From contig OY986438.1 in assembly GCA_963920525.1 (NCBI GenBank), positions 50,197,288 to 50,261,287 of the forward strand: a stretch of DNA of 64,000 nucleotides. The letters are read 5' to 3'. Source of the stretch: Dichetophora obliterata. Lineage: Eukaryota > Arthropoda > Insecta > Diptera > Sciomyzidae. Position 1 is the first letter of the stretch, and every line of letters starts with the position of its first letter. The translations under genes and the position numbers were made by a program. This document shows, one piece after another, positions 1 to 11,559 of this stretch. The notes under the pieces are model-generated. The model had not been told where the DNA came from, searched no databases, and saw only the letters and a list, made by a program, of their open reading frames with translations.

Positions 1-173
1 TAAATTTGCTACTTGTGCATATTTGTACAACAGAATGTACAGAACAGACTTAAGTATTAATGTAGATGTTAAGTTAATAGTTATTAAATAATAAATAATA
101 TTTAAGCACTTTTCTGGCATAATGTATGCATATTTTAACAGTTTTCCGTGTATAACTATCCGAGCTCTAGTCA

Positions 174-357
174 TTAATATTATTTACTATTGACAAGGTA
201 TTTTTCAACCACACATCCAAATACCACATCCCAACTTCCTTGAAAATACAACTTTGTCTTTTGGCTAAAAGACCTCATCATTACTTTATTTTTTTTTTTA
301 ACTAAACATATGTATTTAATATTATCTACTATTGGCAAGGTATTTTTCAACCACACC
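174..357. repeat. degenerate direct repeat pair
   Basis: A stretch of about 40 bp at 174-214, containing TATTGACAAGGTATTTTTC, recurs at 317-357 with two visible differences, an offset of about 142 bp. The DNA between and around it is AT-rich with no coding signal. This is probably an old local duplication or part of a dispersed repeat. Confidence 0.6.
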
Positions 358-699
358 CCCACCCCTTGAAACTACGTGAATACTATTTTCAAATAGCCAA
401 TGATCAAAGTAATATATGATATTAACGATCTTCCTGATATCATTTACCTTCATAGTTAAAAAAAATTATTTAATATGGAAAAATTATACGTTCGATTAAT
501 CGAACACCGGTTGGATATGGGTTAATGCAAACCAGGTTAAAAATTTAATTTCACAAATACTCATCACTACAAAGCTTTCTGTAAGATAAGACGATGTGGC
601 TAGACAGACAAATGACACCAAACTGTTGTGTTAACATGGAAAAAATAATCGACCCTTAATATCATAAACACAAATCAGATTTTGTCACGTCCCGCTTAC

Positions 700-1270
700 A
701 ATTCTGCATTGCGTGTGGCGTCTTTTGCTTTCGATTGTTTTTTGGAGTGCTGTCTTTTGTTTATGTTGTGTTTTTTTTTTGGAGCAGAGAACATTTTTGT
801 CCAAGTTTTTTTTTGTTTTCTCCTATCTCGTGCCTCATAAGCAGCATACCTACTCTCAACTTCTTTTCTTGTGTAAGGTAGATATCATCAGTGACGTACT
901 GGCTATGTCTGAACAAATGTAATCAAGAACTGTAAGCCGGCTTTGGAGGTACTGCAGTTACATTGGCCCATTGTCTTTTAGATATAATTGGTTACGTCAT
1001 AAGTTCATTTACCACTGAATTATTTCTTTTAGGCGTGTTCTCTTTCGTGTTCGTTGTATTTTCTGCATAGAGGCGAGTTTCGCTTAATTATTTTGTTTTC
1101 CATTATCTTATGCGACTTGTGCAGCATACCTACTCGCGTGGCCGTAAAATGTATAAGGTAGATACCATGAGTTGCTTAGCGGCCATGTCCAAACAAATAG
1201 AGTAGAGAAATGTAAATTTTTTATTTAAGAATAAGTTGGTTATGCCATTTGTCTATTTACCACTGGGAAT
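700..1270. repeat. 280-bp degenerate tandem duplication
   Basis: The block around 825-1015 is repeated at about 1105-1265 with an offset of 280 bp. Shared words include GCAGCATACCTACTC (841 and 1121), AAGGTAGATA and CATTTACCACTG-like text. Unit identity looks roughly 70-80%. The T-rich reading frame across the first unit has no protein-like composition, so I read this as non-coding repeat DNA. Confidence 0.65.
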
Positions 1271-2640
1271 ATATTATTAAGTCGTCCAGGTCAATAAGTT
1301 TCTAGAAAAGTTTTCAAAAGTGATTTATAGACCCAACAGACTTTTATGCAGGTATTTTTTAACACCAAAAACCCAATTATTTAAAACCAATTCCTAGTCC
1401 TGACGCTGGTTTATTAAAAAGTTTCTTGCAGTAAAACTATACAGAGCTTTCAAATTTCAAAGTTCCTGAACTCCACCCTTGACCACAAACTTAACGAGCA
1501 ATATTACTTAATGTTATATATTTTGTGAAACTCAAAAAAGTTGTTCATGATAGCCTTTTCCATAAAGTAACAATTCTTAAACAGAACTAAAAATGTTAAT
1601 TAGAACATAACTTACAGGAGCGCTGCAACAGCACAATCAGTAGTACTTTCCCTACAAAAATAGGATACCAAGAAAGCAATAATGAAATCATAATTCAAAT
1701 TTAATGATCAAATCATAACTTTTAATGACAATAAGTTACAGTTTGTATTTTCGAAATTTATTTTTCTTCCACTTGCAAGTTACGAAGAATAAGTTCTTAG
1801 CTAAGAGATTTTTAAGTAGAGCAGCAGGACACTGTCAGGCACCATTCGTTGTTGTTTGTGGGTGTGAATTTAGTGGGCGGAGTAAAGAGTAAAATCGGCA
1901 AACCAGTCGTGGTAAGCTACAATTATTCTTGCATTATTATAGCCAAAAGCCAAAAATTATTGCAATGCCACCAAACTTCTGGCAAAATCAAAAAACTTTG
2001 GTCAAACTATAATAGCATTTAAAGAGGAATTTAAATATTTTTTACAATAATAACAATGATGTGCACTTTAAATAAAGTTTGAAAATGTTTTCATATAAAT
2101 AGTAATAAGTCTGGAAATTTTGGTAACTTCAGCTAGCAATAAAAACTGCCAATTAAAATTGATTGAGTTTAATAAAAATTCGTGATATTTACTCCTCTTA
2201 TCGAACGATATCCGCAACAATTAACGTTAATTATGTTGCTAATGGCACACCGCAGCTAAAAGCAGTCATTATTTATTCGTATTCAAACATATTTACAACG
2301 CTTACCAAAATGTTTTAAAGCATTTTACGCATTAAAACTGTTGTAAAATAGCCGCCAAAATGTATGGCATTCATAATCGATTGCACAATTTGGCATCCTT
2401 GAACAACATCACATCAGGTGGAGCGCCGTTCCAGCTAAAAGCTTTCGGACAAAAAATCGCACATTCTTTAACGTGACCTCAGGCGATGTGCGGGTGATTC
2501 CCTCTGGCTGGCCATGAGCTTACTTTTGGTCATGTTTCACTATTCATTGTGAAAGGTGTGAAAGTGAAACTTTTGCATCAAGACTAAGCAAACAAAAATT
2601 TGCACGCTTAGCAACAGTGCTGTTTATTAATGGAGTATTG
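1271..2640. other. AT-rich DNA without recognised gene
   Basis: No reading frame of coding character, RNA gene or clear repeat was seen on either strand. The stretch 2400-2530 is less AT-rich than its surroundings but has no supported function. Confidence 0.5.
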
Positions 2641-2654
2641 CCGTTTTTTTCCAT

Positions 2655-2880
2655 TAAATTTTTAATTTTTGAAGTGAAAACTTCTTTAGGCGCGTTGAAT
2701 GATTTTGGTAGAGGGTAAGTCTTTGGTTTGCGTCATCGTCTTTTTCCGAGTAACTCTCGTCATCAATACAGACAGCAAAGATAACAAGATAGGAAACTTA
2801 GAAAACATAAGCAAGCAACCATCAATAAGTTCCTCTGCTGACGCATCGTTCTTTCCCCTCCCTTTGCTCCGCTGCGAAAC
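2655..2880 (-). repeat. dispersed repeat, copy 1
   Basis: Read on the minus strand, this segment matches 39295-39490 and 42162-42290 on the plus strand. Shared words are GATGACGAGAGTT, CAAAATCGTTCAACG, AAGAAGTTTTCACT and the GATGGTTGCTTGCT block. Another short piece is at about 3505-3550. These are copies of one dispersed family, and two of them lie beside foldback elements, so they may be part of a larger composite element. No coding capacity is evident. Confidence 0.7.
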
Positions 2881-3247
2881 ATTAGCTGCATTCCCGTGGC
2901 ACTAGATCAGATCAAATCTCAGTAAAACAACGTTAGTTCAACTTTATATCAATTTGTCATAGAGGCTTGAAACAGCTGTTTTAAGAACAATAACAAAAGA
3001 AAACAACAATACCAAAACGCCCATTGGGCGGTGAAACGTCAAAATAGGAAAATGAATAGTTATTTAGATTTGCCAACTATGTTCGTTTTGATAAAATATG
3101 CTTGAAACTTGGCAGCATTTTAAGATCAGAAATAGAGCTAGAAATTGAGCTGGTTTAAATTTTTGTATTTGTTTTGTGAATAAAATAGAGCCGCGCTTTA
3201 GATCAACGACCACGGGAATGCAGCTATTGAATGTTACTGTTTTTTTC

Positions 3248-5122
3248 AATGTATATGTAGAGCTAGCTGTAGGCTAAAATAAAATAAATTTAAAATTTTT
3301 GATATTTGCTTTTTGTGTGACTGGCCGTGAAGTCTGTTTTAATGCCTCCATTTGAGACCTTGCTACCAGGCAAACAAAAAACATAGCAAGCAAAGTGCTG
3401 TTTATTTTCCGCCGCCAATTCGGTTCATCCCTATACATTGGGATCTACATATTCATTGACAGAAAAACAGTAAATATCCTTCATGATTTCTTTATGAAGG
3501 AACGATTTGTCAGCAGATAAACTTATTGATGGTTGCTTGCTGCCATAGTAGAACTAGACAAGGTAGTGTTAGGGCTGAATGTGTTCTTTTTCTAAGTGAC
3601 CATAACTGTCAAACTCATCCATTTTGATATATTTGCCAATTCTTGCTTTCATATTGCATTGTCATTGGTTTCAGATTTTGTATGAAATGTCAATTTCGTT
3701 TTGACAGTTTCGGTCATCGGCTCTCCGCCCTTACACTACTTTGTTTAATTTTGCCATACTTGCTGCATTTGCTGAGCGCCAGGTAGCCAATATCCAAGAG
3801 CGAGTATTTGAATTTCATGACCAACATAAAAATATTTGTAGTTTTATAAATGTCGCCAGCATATTCTCTGACTGAGACATGGGACATGGTATAATAAATA
3901 ATACGTAGGAGTGACATTTCGTGTTTCGACCATCGAATGTCAAGCAAAAAAAAAACAAAATAGAGAACGTGTGTCACACACATTGGCCGCATTCAGAGGA
4001 GTCATCTGCTGTGAATGGAGATCATTTAATTGCAAAGGTTTCTCAGTAAAATTTAAAAAAAAAACAGTTGCAAACTATTGACTCCGCTGAAAGCTGCCAA
4101 TAGCCGCATTCAGCGCAGACAACAGTTGGCAACTTTTGTGTAAAATTTCGCTGAATGGTACAAATTTGGTAGCGCTAACTAAAACTGATAAAGTAGTGAA
4201 CGCCTTTTAATCGAGCGAACAAATTCTATGCTACATGAACACAACTGTTTGCTTAACTGTCGGATGCTGTTACTGACGCTGTTAAATTAATAAACGCAAA
4301 AAGAACGCAGCAAATTTAAGTGAGAAACCTTTGCAATTGAATTAAATTTACATAAAAATTAAATTGAATCTAACTTCTGATGTATAGAGTAGCAACACAT
4401 TCAGAGAAAAACATCGTGAACTAAGGTAGCGCTATCATTACAGCTCACAGCAGTTGTCTGCGCTGAATGCGGCCAATGTGTGTGACTCACGCACTTTATT
4501 TTCTTTTCTTTTGTTTGAAATTGAGAAAATAAGTAGTTGTCAAGGCTACCTAATAATAATTTTATCATGAGTGGGACTGCATCGTCCAAAATTTTTTGTT
4601 TCTTATTTCAGCTACCTTAAGCCTATAGTATCTTTTTTTATAATATAATGCAATGATTAATGGCGCAAACATTATGTAAATGAATAATATAAATGGAATA
4701 ATATAATGGAAATAATGTAAATGAAATTCAATGAAATGTATGTAAATACAAATTTTATGTATGTGTGTATTGTTATGTATTTTCACTGTATATTAATTAT
4801 TTCAATAAGTTTAATTTATATTTTTGTTTATGTTTTACTTTGTTTTTTATATTAAAACCCATAATTTAAAATATAATGAAGTGATAAAAGATGAAAATAA
4901 TGTGCATTAATGATGAACCGGATGTACGGATAAACCGAATCGGGGGAGAAAATAAACAGCACTTTGCTTGCTATGTTTTCTGTTTTCCTTGTAGCAAGAT
5001 CTCAAATGCAGGCATTGAAAGAGAGTTCAAGACCCATCAAACAAAATATCATATATAAAAAAGTAAATTTGTTTTATTTTAGCTACAGCTCTACATATAC
5101 ATTGAAAGAAAAAATTAAATAT
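3248..5122. mobile_element. foldback composite with ~200-bp inverted arms
   Basis: The left arm (about 3248-3445) and the right arm (about 4905-5122) are inverted copies of each other. Shared words include TAGAGCTAGCTGTAG-like text, AGCAAGCAAAGTGCTGTTTA and AATTCGGTTCATCC. The arm sequence is the same family as the arms at 37.6-37.9 kb and 38.76-38.85 kb. The interior holds a second inverted-repeat element (3972-4495) and a stretch shared in inverse with 38.86-39.18 kb. No transposase is encoded, so this looks like a non-autonomous foldback or long-TIR element enlarged by nesting. Confidence 0.7.
3972..4495. mobile_element. inner inverted-repeat element (ATTGGCCGCATTCAG ends)
   Basis: CACACATTGGCCGCATTCAG occurs at 3976-3995 and its reverse complement near 4463-4482. 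A second inverted pair, around AATTGCAAAGGTTTCTCA, lies further inside (about 4031 and 4321). The text from 4090 to about 4180, with GCCGCATTCAGCGCAGACAA and GGTACAAATTTGGTAGCGCT, is repeated at 38950-39045 as an insertion in another copy of the host repeat. That pattern indicates an independent mobile unit. Confidence 0.65.
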
Positions 5123-5275
5123 CCTTTTTGAGGATTATTTTTAATTCACAATAGTCTCCCTGTATTTTATTTTATATCAACAATATTCAATTTAAATGTA
5201 ATAATATAGTTGCGTGTAATTATAAAATAAAAATGCTATCTGAATAAAAAATATTTTGAAAGAGATAATCAAAGG

Positions 5276-5410
5276 CATATTAGCATGAAAATTCTTATAT
5301 AGCGGTAAGGTGGTCCGTGGCAGGACAAAATCTTCCATGTAATACTTTACATATATTTTACACATATGTTTTCGCTTCGGTCGGCAGTCCCCTCACTGCT
5401 ATAATTTTTT
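5276..5410 (+). mobile_element. short inverted-repeat element, copy A
   Basis: About 130 bp matching the reverse complement of 36598-36720 at roughly 80% identity, with a partial third copy at 24136-24205. The ends form a weak inverted repeat, TATAGCGGTAAGGTGG versus the complement of CCCCTCACTGCTATA. The conserved core includes GGCAGGACAA and GGTCGGCAGTCCCCTCACTG. Size, ends and dispersal fit a MITE-like element or a repeat of hairpin potential. Confidence 0.7.
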
Positions 5411-6112
5411 TTATGATAAAATTATTGAAAAGGATTACAATTTACAGGGTAATTTTAAAGAAATTAGTTTAATTTCTCGTGAGAAATATATTCCTTTAAC
5501 TTCTTTTTCTACAACAGTGATGTTATGGGCTAAAGTGAAATTACGATTTTTATGAAAACTTCTCAAATAAAACTTCTACAGTTCATAAATTATTGCAAGA
5601 GCAATAAACTTGTGGAAAGCCTGAATGTGTGGAAACACAATGTTCGAGCAAGGACATAAAAGCAACAATAACACTTTCATAAATTTTTATGTATTTCAAG
5701 AAAGATTTTTCTACAAAAGTTTTCGAAATCGACCTCTTATTTACCATAATGTTCAATACTGTGCAAACATATTATTTAACGACTTTAGATAGACACATAA
5801 ACTTTTTTGAATAGTGCAAAGATATTCTATTAAAATGACAGTGTTATTATTATTATTATTCTTTTATTCTCATAGTAAAAAAAAAGTTTTGACAAGATTA
5901 TTTAATTAAATTAACAAAAATAACACAAAGTGTATCGTTAACGTTAATTTTTTATATGGAGATTTCATAATGGGGCAAATTAAGTCTTCGCCAAAAAAGG
6001 TCAGTAATAACAATTTAATAAGGTAATCTTAGGAATAAATTGTATGGCTTGATGTTTCAATTTAAGAACCTTATTTTTGTAGTCATCATAAGATAAATGT
6101 TTGCATACTCAT
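5411..6112. other. AT-rich DNA without recognised gene
   Basis: Only low-complexity tracts were seen, such as the TTA/ATT trinucleotide run near 5846-5862. Nothing coding. Confidence 0.5.
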
Positions 6113-6113
6113 T

Positions 6114-6676
6114 TAGGGTATTCACAGGGTGTGCTATCATGTCATATTGTTATATTGTCCTAAAATTTTACAACTAAGGGCCGCTTTCTCAATGTCCGGT
6201 TAAGCACTAATCAGAACTTTAACCAGCAGTTAGCAAAAAAGGTCTTTCTCAATGTTCGGTTAAGGCTTAACTGTCAGTTAAGTTCTAATTAAGTTAACGA
6301 CAAGATGTGGTTTCGGTTAGCTACTAATCGAAGGAACAGTTGACAAGATTACAAAATTACAAAAAAATTGACAGCTGCTTAACCACCACTTGGTGAAATC
6401 AAAATTATTTTTTTAGCTATCATATGGCTAGCTAACTCCTGGTTAAGAGCTAAGGAACTAACCGGACATTGAGAAAGTAGCGCTAAAATTTACAGGATAA
6501 AAAAATGCAAATAAGAAACAGCTGTTTGATTACGACACTTCAATAAACATAGCTTTCAGAGTTGTAATATATTGGTACTTTTTTATATGAAAGGAAACTA
6601 TAAAATGTTTAAACTAGTGTAAAATATTAGAACAATATGACATTATGACATGATAGCACACCTTGTGACTACCCTA
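6114..6676. mobile_element. outer TA-flanked MITE (GGGTATTCAC ends)
   Basis: The left end GGGTATTCACAGGGTGTGCT (6116 on) and the right end (complement of 6630-6674) form an imperfect TIR of about 50 bp. A TA dinucleotide lies directly outside each end (6114-6115, 6675-6676), as expected for Tc1/mariner-class insertion. No ORF of transposase length is inside. A second element (6177-6483) is nested within it. Confidence 0.75.
6177..6483. mobile_element. inner nested MITE (CTTTCTCAATGTCCGGTTA ends)
   Basis: CTTTCTCAATGTCCGGTTA at 6184 is mirrored by TAACCGGACATTGAGAAAG ending near 6477, with TA outside both ends. A further degenerate direct copy of the end motif sits at 6242-6261 (CTTTCTCAATGTTCGGTTAA). 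About 307 bp and non-coding. It lies inside the outer MITE, so it inserted later. Confidence 0.75.
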
Positions 6677-6677
6677 A

Positions 6678-7261
6678 TTATATAGACCATTTGCGTGAAA
6701 TTATCGTATATGCCAAAAATCGAATTTTATAGGAGAGCATTTTTTCTACTTTCCTGTGCTTTGGCTTGCAATATCAAACCCAAATATTACATGTGCTTAG
6801 ATAGTTAACTAATGTAACTAAACACAAAATTTTTCCAGTTTTAAAGTTTACATTTTCTGAAAAAACATATTTTTGGAACATACTATAATTTGCAATAGAA
6901 TTCAGCTACTACAGCTTTTTCGCACTTTCACAACATTTGCTCATTTAAAGTCACAACCCAGATAGCAATTGAAAAAAAAATTCAAGGCCATTGATACAAA
7001 TGACTCAAAACAAGTCAACGTTGAAAAAATTTACCCATCAATAAAGTAGTTGATCTCAAGGACATTCCAAAACGTTACAACTAACCATGCATGCATTGTA
7101 CATTAATTACATTAATGTACGTAAATCTAACTACATAATACTTTTTAGTCTACTTTTGAGTTGAACTTTCGACTAGTTAACATTAAAAAAGCTACAGTTG
7201 TTAACAAAAATACTCAAGCGGTTTACATATAATTTGTTCTTAAATAAATCAAGTTTTTAGC
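6678..7261. other. AT-rich DNA without recognised gene
   Basis: No coding frame or RNA gene seen. It borders the 3' end of LINE A. Confidence 0.5.
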
Positions 7262-7287
7262 GTTTCTACTGCTTCTACGGTTAGTGC

Positions 7288-9467
7288 TTAAATGGAAAGA
7301 AGTTCTGAAGAATCGAATGCACCAGTTATGAAATGGTGTAAGTAAACGATATCAGCAGATTTCCTTCTATAATTGAAAGACTGAATCTTTAATAATTTTA
7401 AACGATCCTCATATGGAGGAAAGTTAAATGTGTCAGTTGCACTTAAGTCTCTCAGAGTAAGCCGAACAAATCGTTTTTGGATTATTTCTATACGCTCAAC
7501 ATGCACATTGTAATGTGGGGACCATATTTGACTTGCGTACTCCAAGTGAGGACGCACAATTGAATAATACAGCGTTGTAGTTGCTATGAAGCTATCAAAC
7601 TCTTTAGCATAGCGTATTATAAAACCAAGCATAAAAGATGCTTTTATTATTTTTTTTTTATAAAAAAGGTCAAAGAACCAAGGCATACGAATTATACAAA
7701 CAAAGTTTGGTCTTTGACCTGATAGGAAAGGTATAGATTATTAAGAGGAATTGATTGGAACCATACGTGCATTATTGATCGGACGAAACAACCTTGAAAG
7801 ACAATTTGAGAGTGAGAAAAGACTTTCTTACAAATGCTATCAATATGCATGGTAAACGACAACTTTGAATCCATGCATATACCAAGGTCTTTGACGCTAG
7901 TTACACGACTTAAAGCAGTATCTTTTATTTTGTAATCAAAAATTAAATTGTTCATTTTACGCGAAAAGGTCATAGTTTTACATTTATCAGGATTAAAAAA
8001 CGTATTATTTTTAGAACACCAAACCTCAAAGGATTTCAAATCTGACTGGAATTGGTCTGAATTGTCTCAAGAATCAATTGTTCTGTATATTTTCATATCA
8101 TCTGCATAAATAAGCAAATAAGAGTGTTTGATGATGTGAGTAACATCATTAATTGCCAAAGTACACAGAAGTGTACCAAGGTGGCTTCCTTGAGGGACAC
8201 CGGATTCTGCAACAAAAACAAAAGACAACACGCCTTGGAACCGTATTTGATAAGATCGCTCTATCAAATACGATTTGATCCAGCTTACAAAATTTTGCGG
8301 GAATGCCATTTATTTTAGTTTAAATATAATAAGATTATGTATTAATTTATCAAAAGCTTTGCTAAAGTCAGTGTAAATACAATCGACTTGGCTACCAGAA
8401 TCAATAGATTTCAAGCAGAATATAGTGAAGTCGAGGAGATTAAACACAGTGGATCTGCCAGTAACAAAACCATGCTGGCGAGTTGTGATGACTTACCCAC
8501 AGTTATTTTTCACCCTGTCGTACAGTATTTCCCCAAAAAGTTTAGGAATTGAAGACAATTTAGCGATATGCCTATAATTAGGGGCGTCCTTCCTGCAGCC
8601 TTTTTTGTAAATAGGACTGATAAATGATTTTTTCCAAAAAAGAGGAATATTACTTTCATTAATTGATTTACTAAAAAGTAAAGAAAGTGGTTGACACAAA
8701 ATGAAGCCGTATTGTTTTACAACTGCGGCAGGAATTCCATCTGGTCCAGCGCTAAAATCTTCATCGATTGATTCAATATACTTAAAAATATCCTCCGAGT
8801 TAAATGATATGTACTCCAAAGAAACTTTTGGTGCGTTGTTCATATAATCAAAATATGCTAGATTAAGATTACAATAATCTGAACAGAATGATTCTTTAAA
8901 AAGATTGGCAAATAGGCGACAAATTGTCATGAAATCGTCAGTAAATCCATCCTGAATTTTGAAAGAAGAAGGAAATCCATCAGTTTTCTTTATCTTAACG
9001 TTAATAAATCCCAAAAATTTGTTTGAATCTAACAATATGCTCAGCTTAATATTATCCAAATACTCATTATACAAAGCAGCTGAGCGATTTTCAAATTCCA
9101 GAAACAAGTGTTTGTATGTTTCTAGGTCGATTGAGTCAAAATTAGTGACATATTTCTTCCAAGCCCTATTCCTACTGTTGCGAAGAGTCTTTAAATCCTT
9201 TTTGTACCAAGAATACGCAGAATTGTTCGCAAATTTCAGACTATATGGTACAGACTGAGAAAACATGGCAAATAGCTCCGTATAGAAAAAATTGATTGAT
9301 CTATTTAGACTATTATTGTTTATGTATTCTTTTATTATATTTAATTTACTATAAAGTAAATGATTCATCCTCAAAAAGTCAGCTTTTTTGAAATTGAATT
9401 TATAAACTGTGTCAACAGAGCTTGAATTTACCATATTCTCCCTATCGGATTTATACCAAATACTCAA
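7288..9467 (-). pseudogene. LINE A: reverse transcriptase and C-terminal region, broken
   Basis: Frames at 9467-8493, 8309-8067, 8039-7692 and 7686-7288 join into one reverse transcriptase. Visible motifs are SAGPDGIPAAVVKQY and FISPIYKKG with PNYRHIAKLSSIPK (fingers), TDFSKAFDK (motif A, in the gap between listed frames near 8.4 kb), ESGVPQGSHLGTLL (motif B), YADDMKIYR (motif C, catalytic DD) and VKDLGICMDSKLSF (thumb side). Interruptions include a stop after VKNNCG near 8493 and stops near 8309 and 8040. The C-terminal end contains RPHLEYASQIWSPHY, a usual Jockey/CR1 C-terminal signature. Function is lost. Confidence 0.85.
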
Positions 9468-9469
9468 AG

Positions 9470-9930
9470 GTGGATGGTAAATATCAATAGTAGTAAGGGA
9501 ATAAAGTGCCTTCTTAACAATTACATTGTTACTGTCTGCAGTTAAGACTAGGTCAAGCAGTCTTTCCAGACTATTATAAATACAACTAACTTGTTGTAAA
9601 TCAGAACGTCATAATTCGCATGGTGTGCATAGACCTCTGCACTGTTCTTAGGAGGAACGTATGCATTAATTGCATATACATTAGAATTGCAATGTACAAC
9701 CTTAGCGCATATAAGTTTGATATTAGCAAAGCAAGGAATATCAATAAAGGAACTAACATAGGAGTTTCTTACAGCTAAAAGAACACCACCACCAACTGCA
9801 GAACTATTTTCCGCATGCCTTACTATACACTTGAAAACTATTGTCAAACAGTTCTAAGGTAGTAACACCTCCGTTCTACCAAGCTTCAGTTAACGAGATA
9901 ATATCTTCAGAAAAATTATGAGTTGACAAA
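9470..9930 (-). pseudogene. LINE A: apurinic-like endonuclease, internally deleted
   Basis: Reading down the minus strand: a segment containing IISLTEAW with a stop in place of the following residue (9.93-9.85 kb), then GGGVLLAVRNSY and INAYVPP. These are typical of the APE-type endonuclease that nicks target DNA for LINE insertion. The frame then jumps to LDLVLTADSN and HPPLSI near 9.54-9.47 kb, which belong to the end of the domain. The central block with the GDFN-type catalytic motif is missing, so a deletion has removed the active site. Confidence 0.7.
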
Positions 9931-9976
9931 AAATGTCTCGCGTCTTTGAACATATTGATAGTAAAGGGAAACTCAT

Positions 9977-10460
9977 TTAGTTTTTTTGGGTCTGACTGGC
10001 CATATTGTTCGTTCTTCTTGACCTATATTCAGGCTTAAACTCAGAAACGAAGACATTATCTGCCCACAAATTAGAGCTCAGAACAGTTGCAAACTCTTCA
10101 GCAGCAACTGTGAGAATAAATGATGAGTGGGAAGATTTATTGTTAATTTTTTTGCATGAGTAGAAAGCAGTCTGATTTACTAATTGATTATGTTTGACAC
10201 ACGTCAATACATTGTCACTTGTTGTGTCGGGCTGAAAGCGTGAAATGAAAACCTTCTTTCTTCTCGACACCGCTCTTTAATGAACTATTCGGCTCATTAG
10301 ATACATCATTCTCATTTCTACCCGGGGCTGAAACAGATGGAGGAGATAGAGTAATAACTCTATTATCTAACCTCACTGGTTTAGTCGAGATCTGCTTCGT
10401 CTTAAAAGTGGTTGGAAGCGTCATACATCGCTTATTATATTTATTTTGGGAACTTTTCAT
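9977..10460 (-). pseudogene. LINE A: ORF1 body, frameshifted
   Basis: Two overlapping minus frames (10460-10215 and 10270-9977) make one broken ORF1. The first is a Ser/Pro-rich linker. The second begins with a KKVFISRFQPDTT segment, which resembles the first strand of the RRM-like domain in CR1/Jockey ORF1 proteins, and continues with VLTCVKHNQ and the stretch around SSHSSFILTVAAEEF. ORF1 proteins bind the LINE RNA. A frameshift in the 10215-10270 overlap separates the parts. Family assignment is from motif memory. Confidence 0.6.
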
Positions 10461-10642
10461 CTTTTTTCGAAATATTTAAGTATTTTTAGATGAAATTATT
10501 TGAGCCTCAGAAGAAGAGGCGTGAAGCGTCTGAAACAACGGAGTCGAAATATTTTCCGATGAAAACTTTTCATCATAGATGCTAGTACAGCGTGAGGTGC
10601 TTACTTCGTTGAAAAATGTAACAAAATCTCTAAAATTGTTAT

Positions 10643-10870
10643 TTAAGCATTAAGACTACCACCGAAAAGCTTAATTTTTGAGAAAAACTCATCTGGTGAA
10701 AAAATCCTACAAGAAGCACAATACCAGCGAAGACCTGATCGTGGTGAGATTAGATCACCAAGACACGACTTAGAAATACCAGCATGTGAAGTATGAAACA
10801 AACGCCCACATGGGCCAGAATAACAGAATAAAAAAAAACAACAACAGAGAATACGACCGACACCGGCCAA
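10643..10870 (-). pseudogene. LINE A: Cys/His-rich start of ORF1
   Basis: The usable frame reads a Cys/His cluster: CGPC, then CGRLFHTSHAG, a later C, and a terminal WYCASC. That spacing resembles a divergent PHD-type finger, as found at the N terminus of ORF1 in some CR1-like LINEs. One expected cysteine appears as histidine. The frame then runs through an acidic and lysine-rich segment (SPDEFFSKIKLF) to a stop. The upstream start is lost in a T-rich tract. Assignment rests mainly on position directly upstream of the LINE A ORF1 body. Confidence 0.45.
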
Positions 10871-11559
10871 AAGACGAGTTCAACTGCTCATGGCCGACTT
10901 TTGAGCAGCTGTGGAATAATTTGTCTAAAAACCTCACAATTTTACAAACTTTAAACCTTGATGAGACGCTATTTACCCCTCCCATCTCCTTAATATTTTG
11001 GCTCATGTATTTTTTTTTCAAACCTCACAAAATAAAAGTTCCCAACGTATCGAAAAACCAATATTTAGAATCTCCATACGTCACTATTCCATAGCTTGTA
11101 TGTAAAGCAGTTACCTAGTTCCTCCATTTAAAATAAATGAATCGCCCTATCTTCTCTGCTATTTTGAATTTAACTGTTAAAAATCTACATTTGACTAAAT
11201 AATTAGTTCTCCTTAAACAAAAATTTATTTAAAGCAGAGTTCAACTACAGATATATTTTTTTTCTTATTTTTCTTTAAGAAGTCTGTTAATCCGAAGACG
11301 AGTTTGCCACTTTATCTACTATCCTTAGAGACTATTCTTTACAATGAGAAGGTTAATGAAAGTAATAGATTAGAAACATCTTACTGCTTTATCGGCTCGC
11401 TCTAGTATCGATTCTCGATACACAAACTGGCTACTCGATCGGCTTCTCCGAAAAGTTCCTTTGGCTGTTGATATCAATCACAAATTGATTGTCACCCACG
11501 TAGCTAAAGTTTTTTCTACACTATCCTGATTGCACGTTTTGAAGCAGTAAACAGTCATT
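10871..11559. other. intervening DNA without recognised gene
   Basis: No coding frame of quality; the plus-strand frame at 10.79-11.09 kb is antisense to LINE A and low-complexity beyond it. The area 11390-11450 is slightly GC-richer but unrecognised. Confidence 0.45.

Larger units (their letters stand above)
7262..10870 (-). mobile_element. LINE A, decayed Jockey/CR1-like non-LTR retrotransposon
   Basis: Minus-strand order is Cys-rich leader (10.87-10.64 kb), ORF1 body (10.46-9.98 kb), endonuclease (9.93-9.47 kb), reverse transcriptase and C-terminal region (9.47-7.29 kb). This is the order of a two-ORF LINE of the Jockey/CR1 group. Every domain has stops or frameshifts and part of the endonuclease is missing, so the element is dead. 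I cannot fix its clade by eye. No poly(A) or simple-repeat tail is obvious below 7288. Confidence 0.85.

Noticed and set aside
8124..9258. Plus-strand frames opposite LINE A
   Set aside because: Antisense shadows of the LINE A reverse transcriptase.
10786..11094. 102-residue plus-strand frame
   Set aside because: Antisense to the LINE A leader over half its length and low-complexity in the rest.
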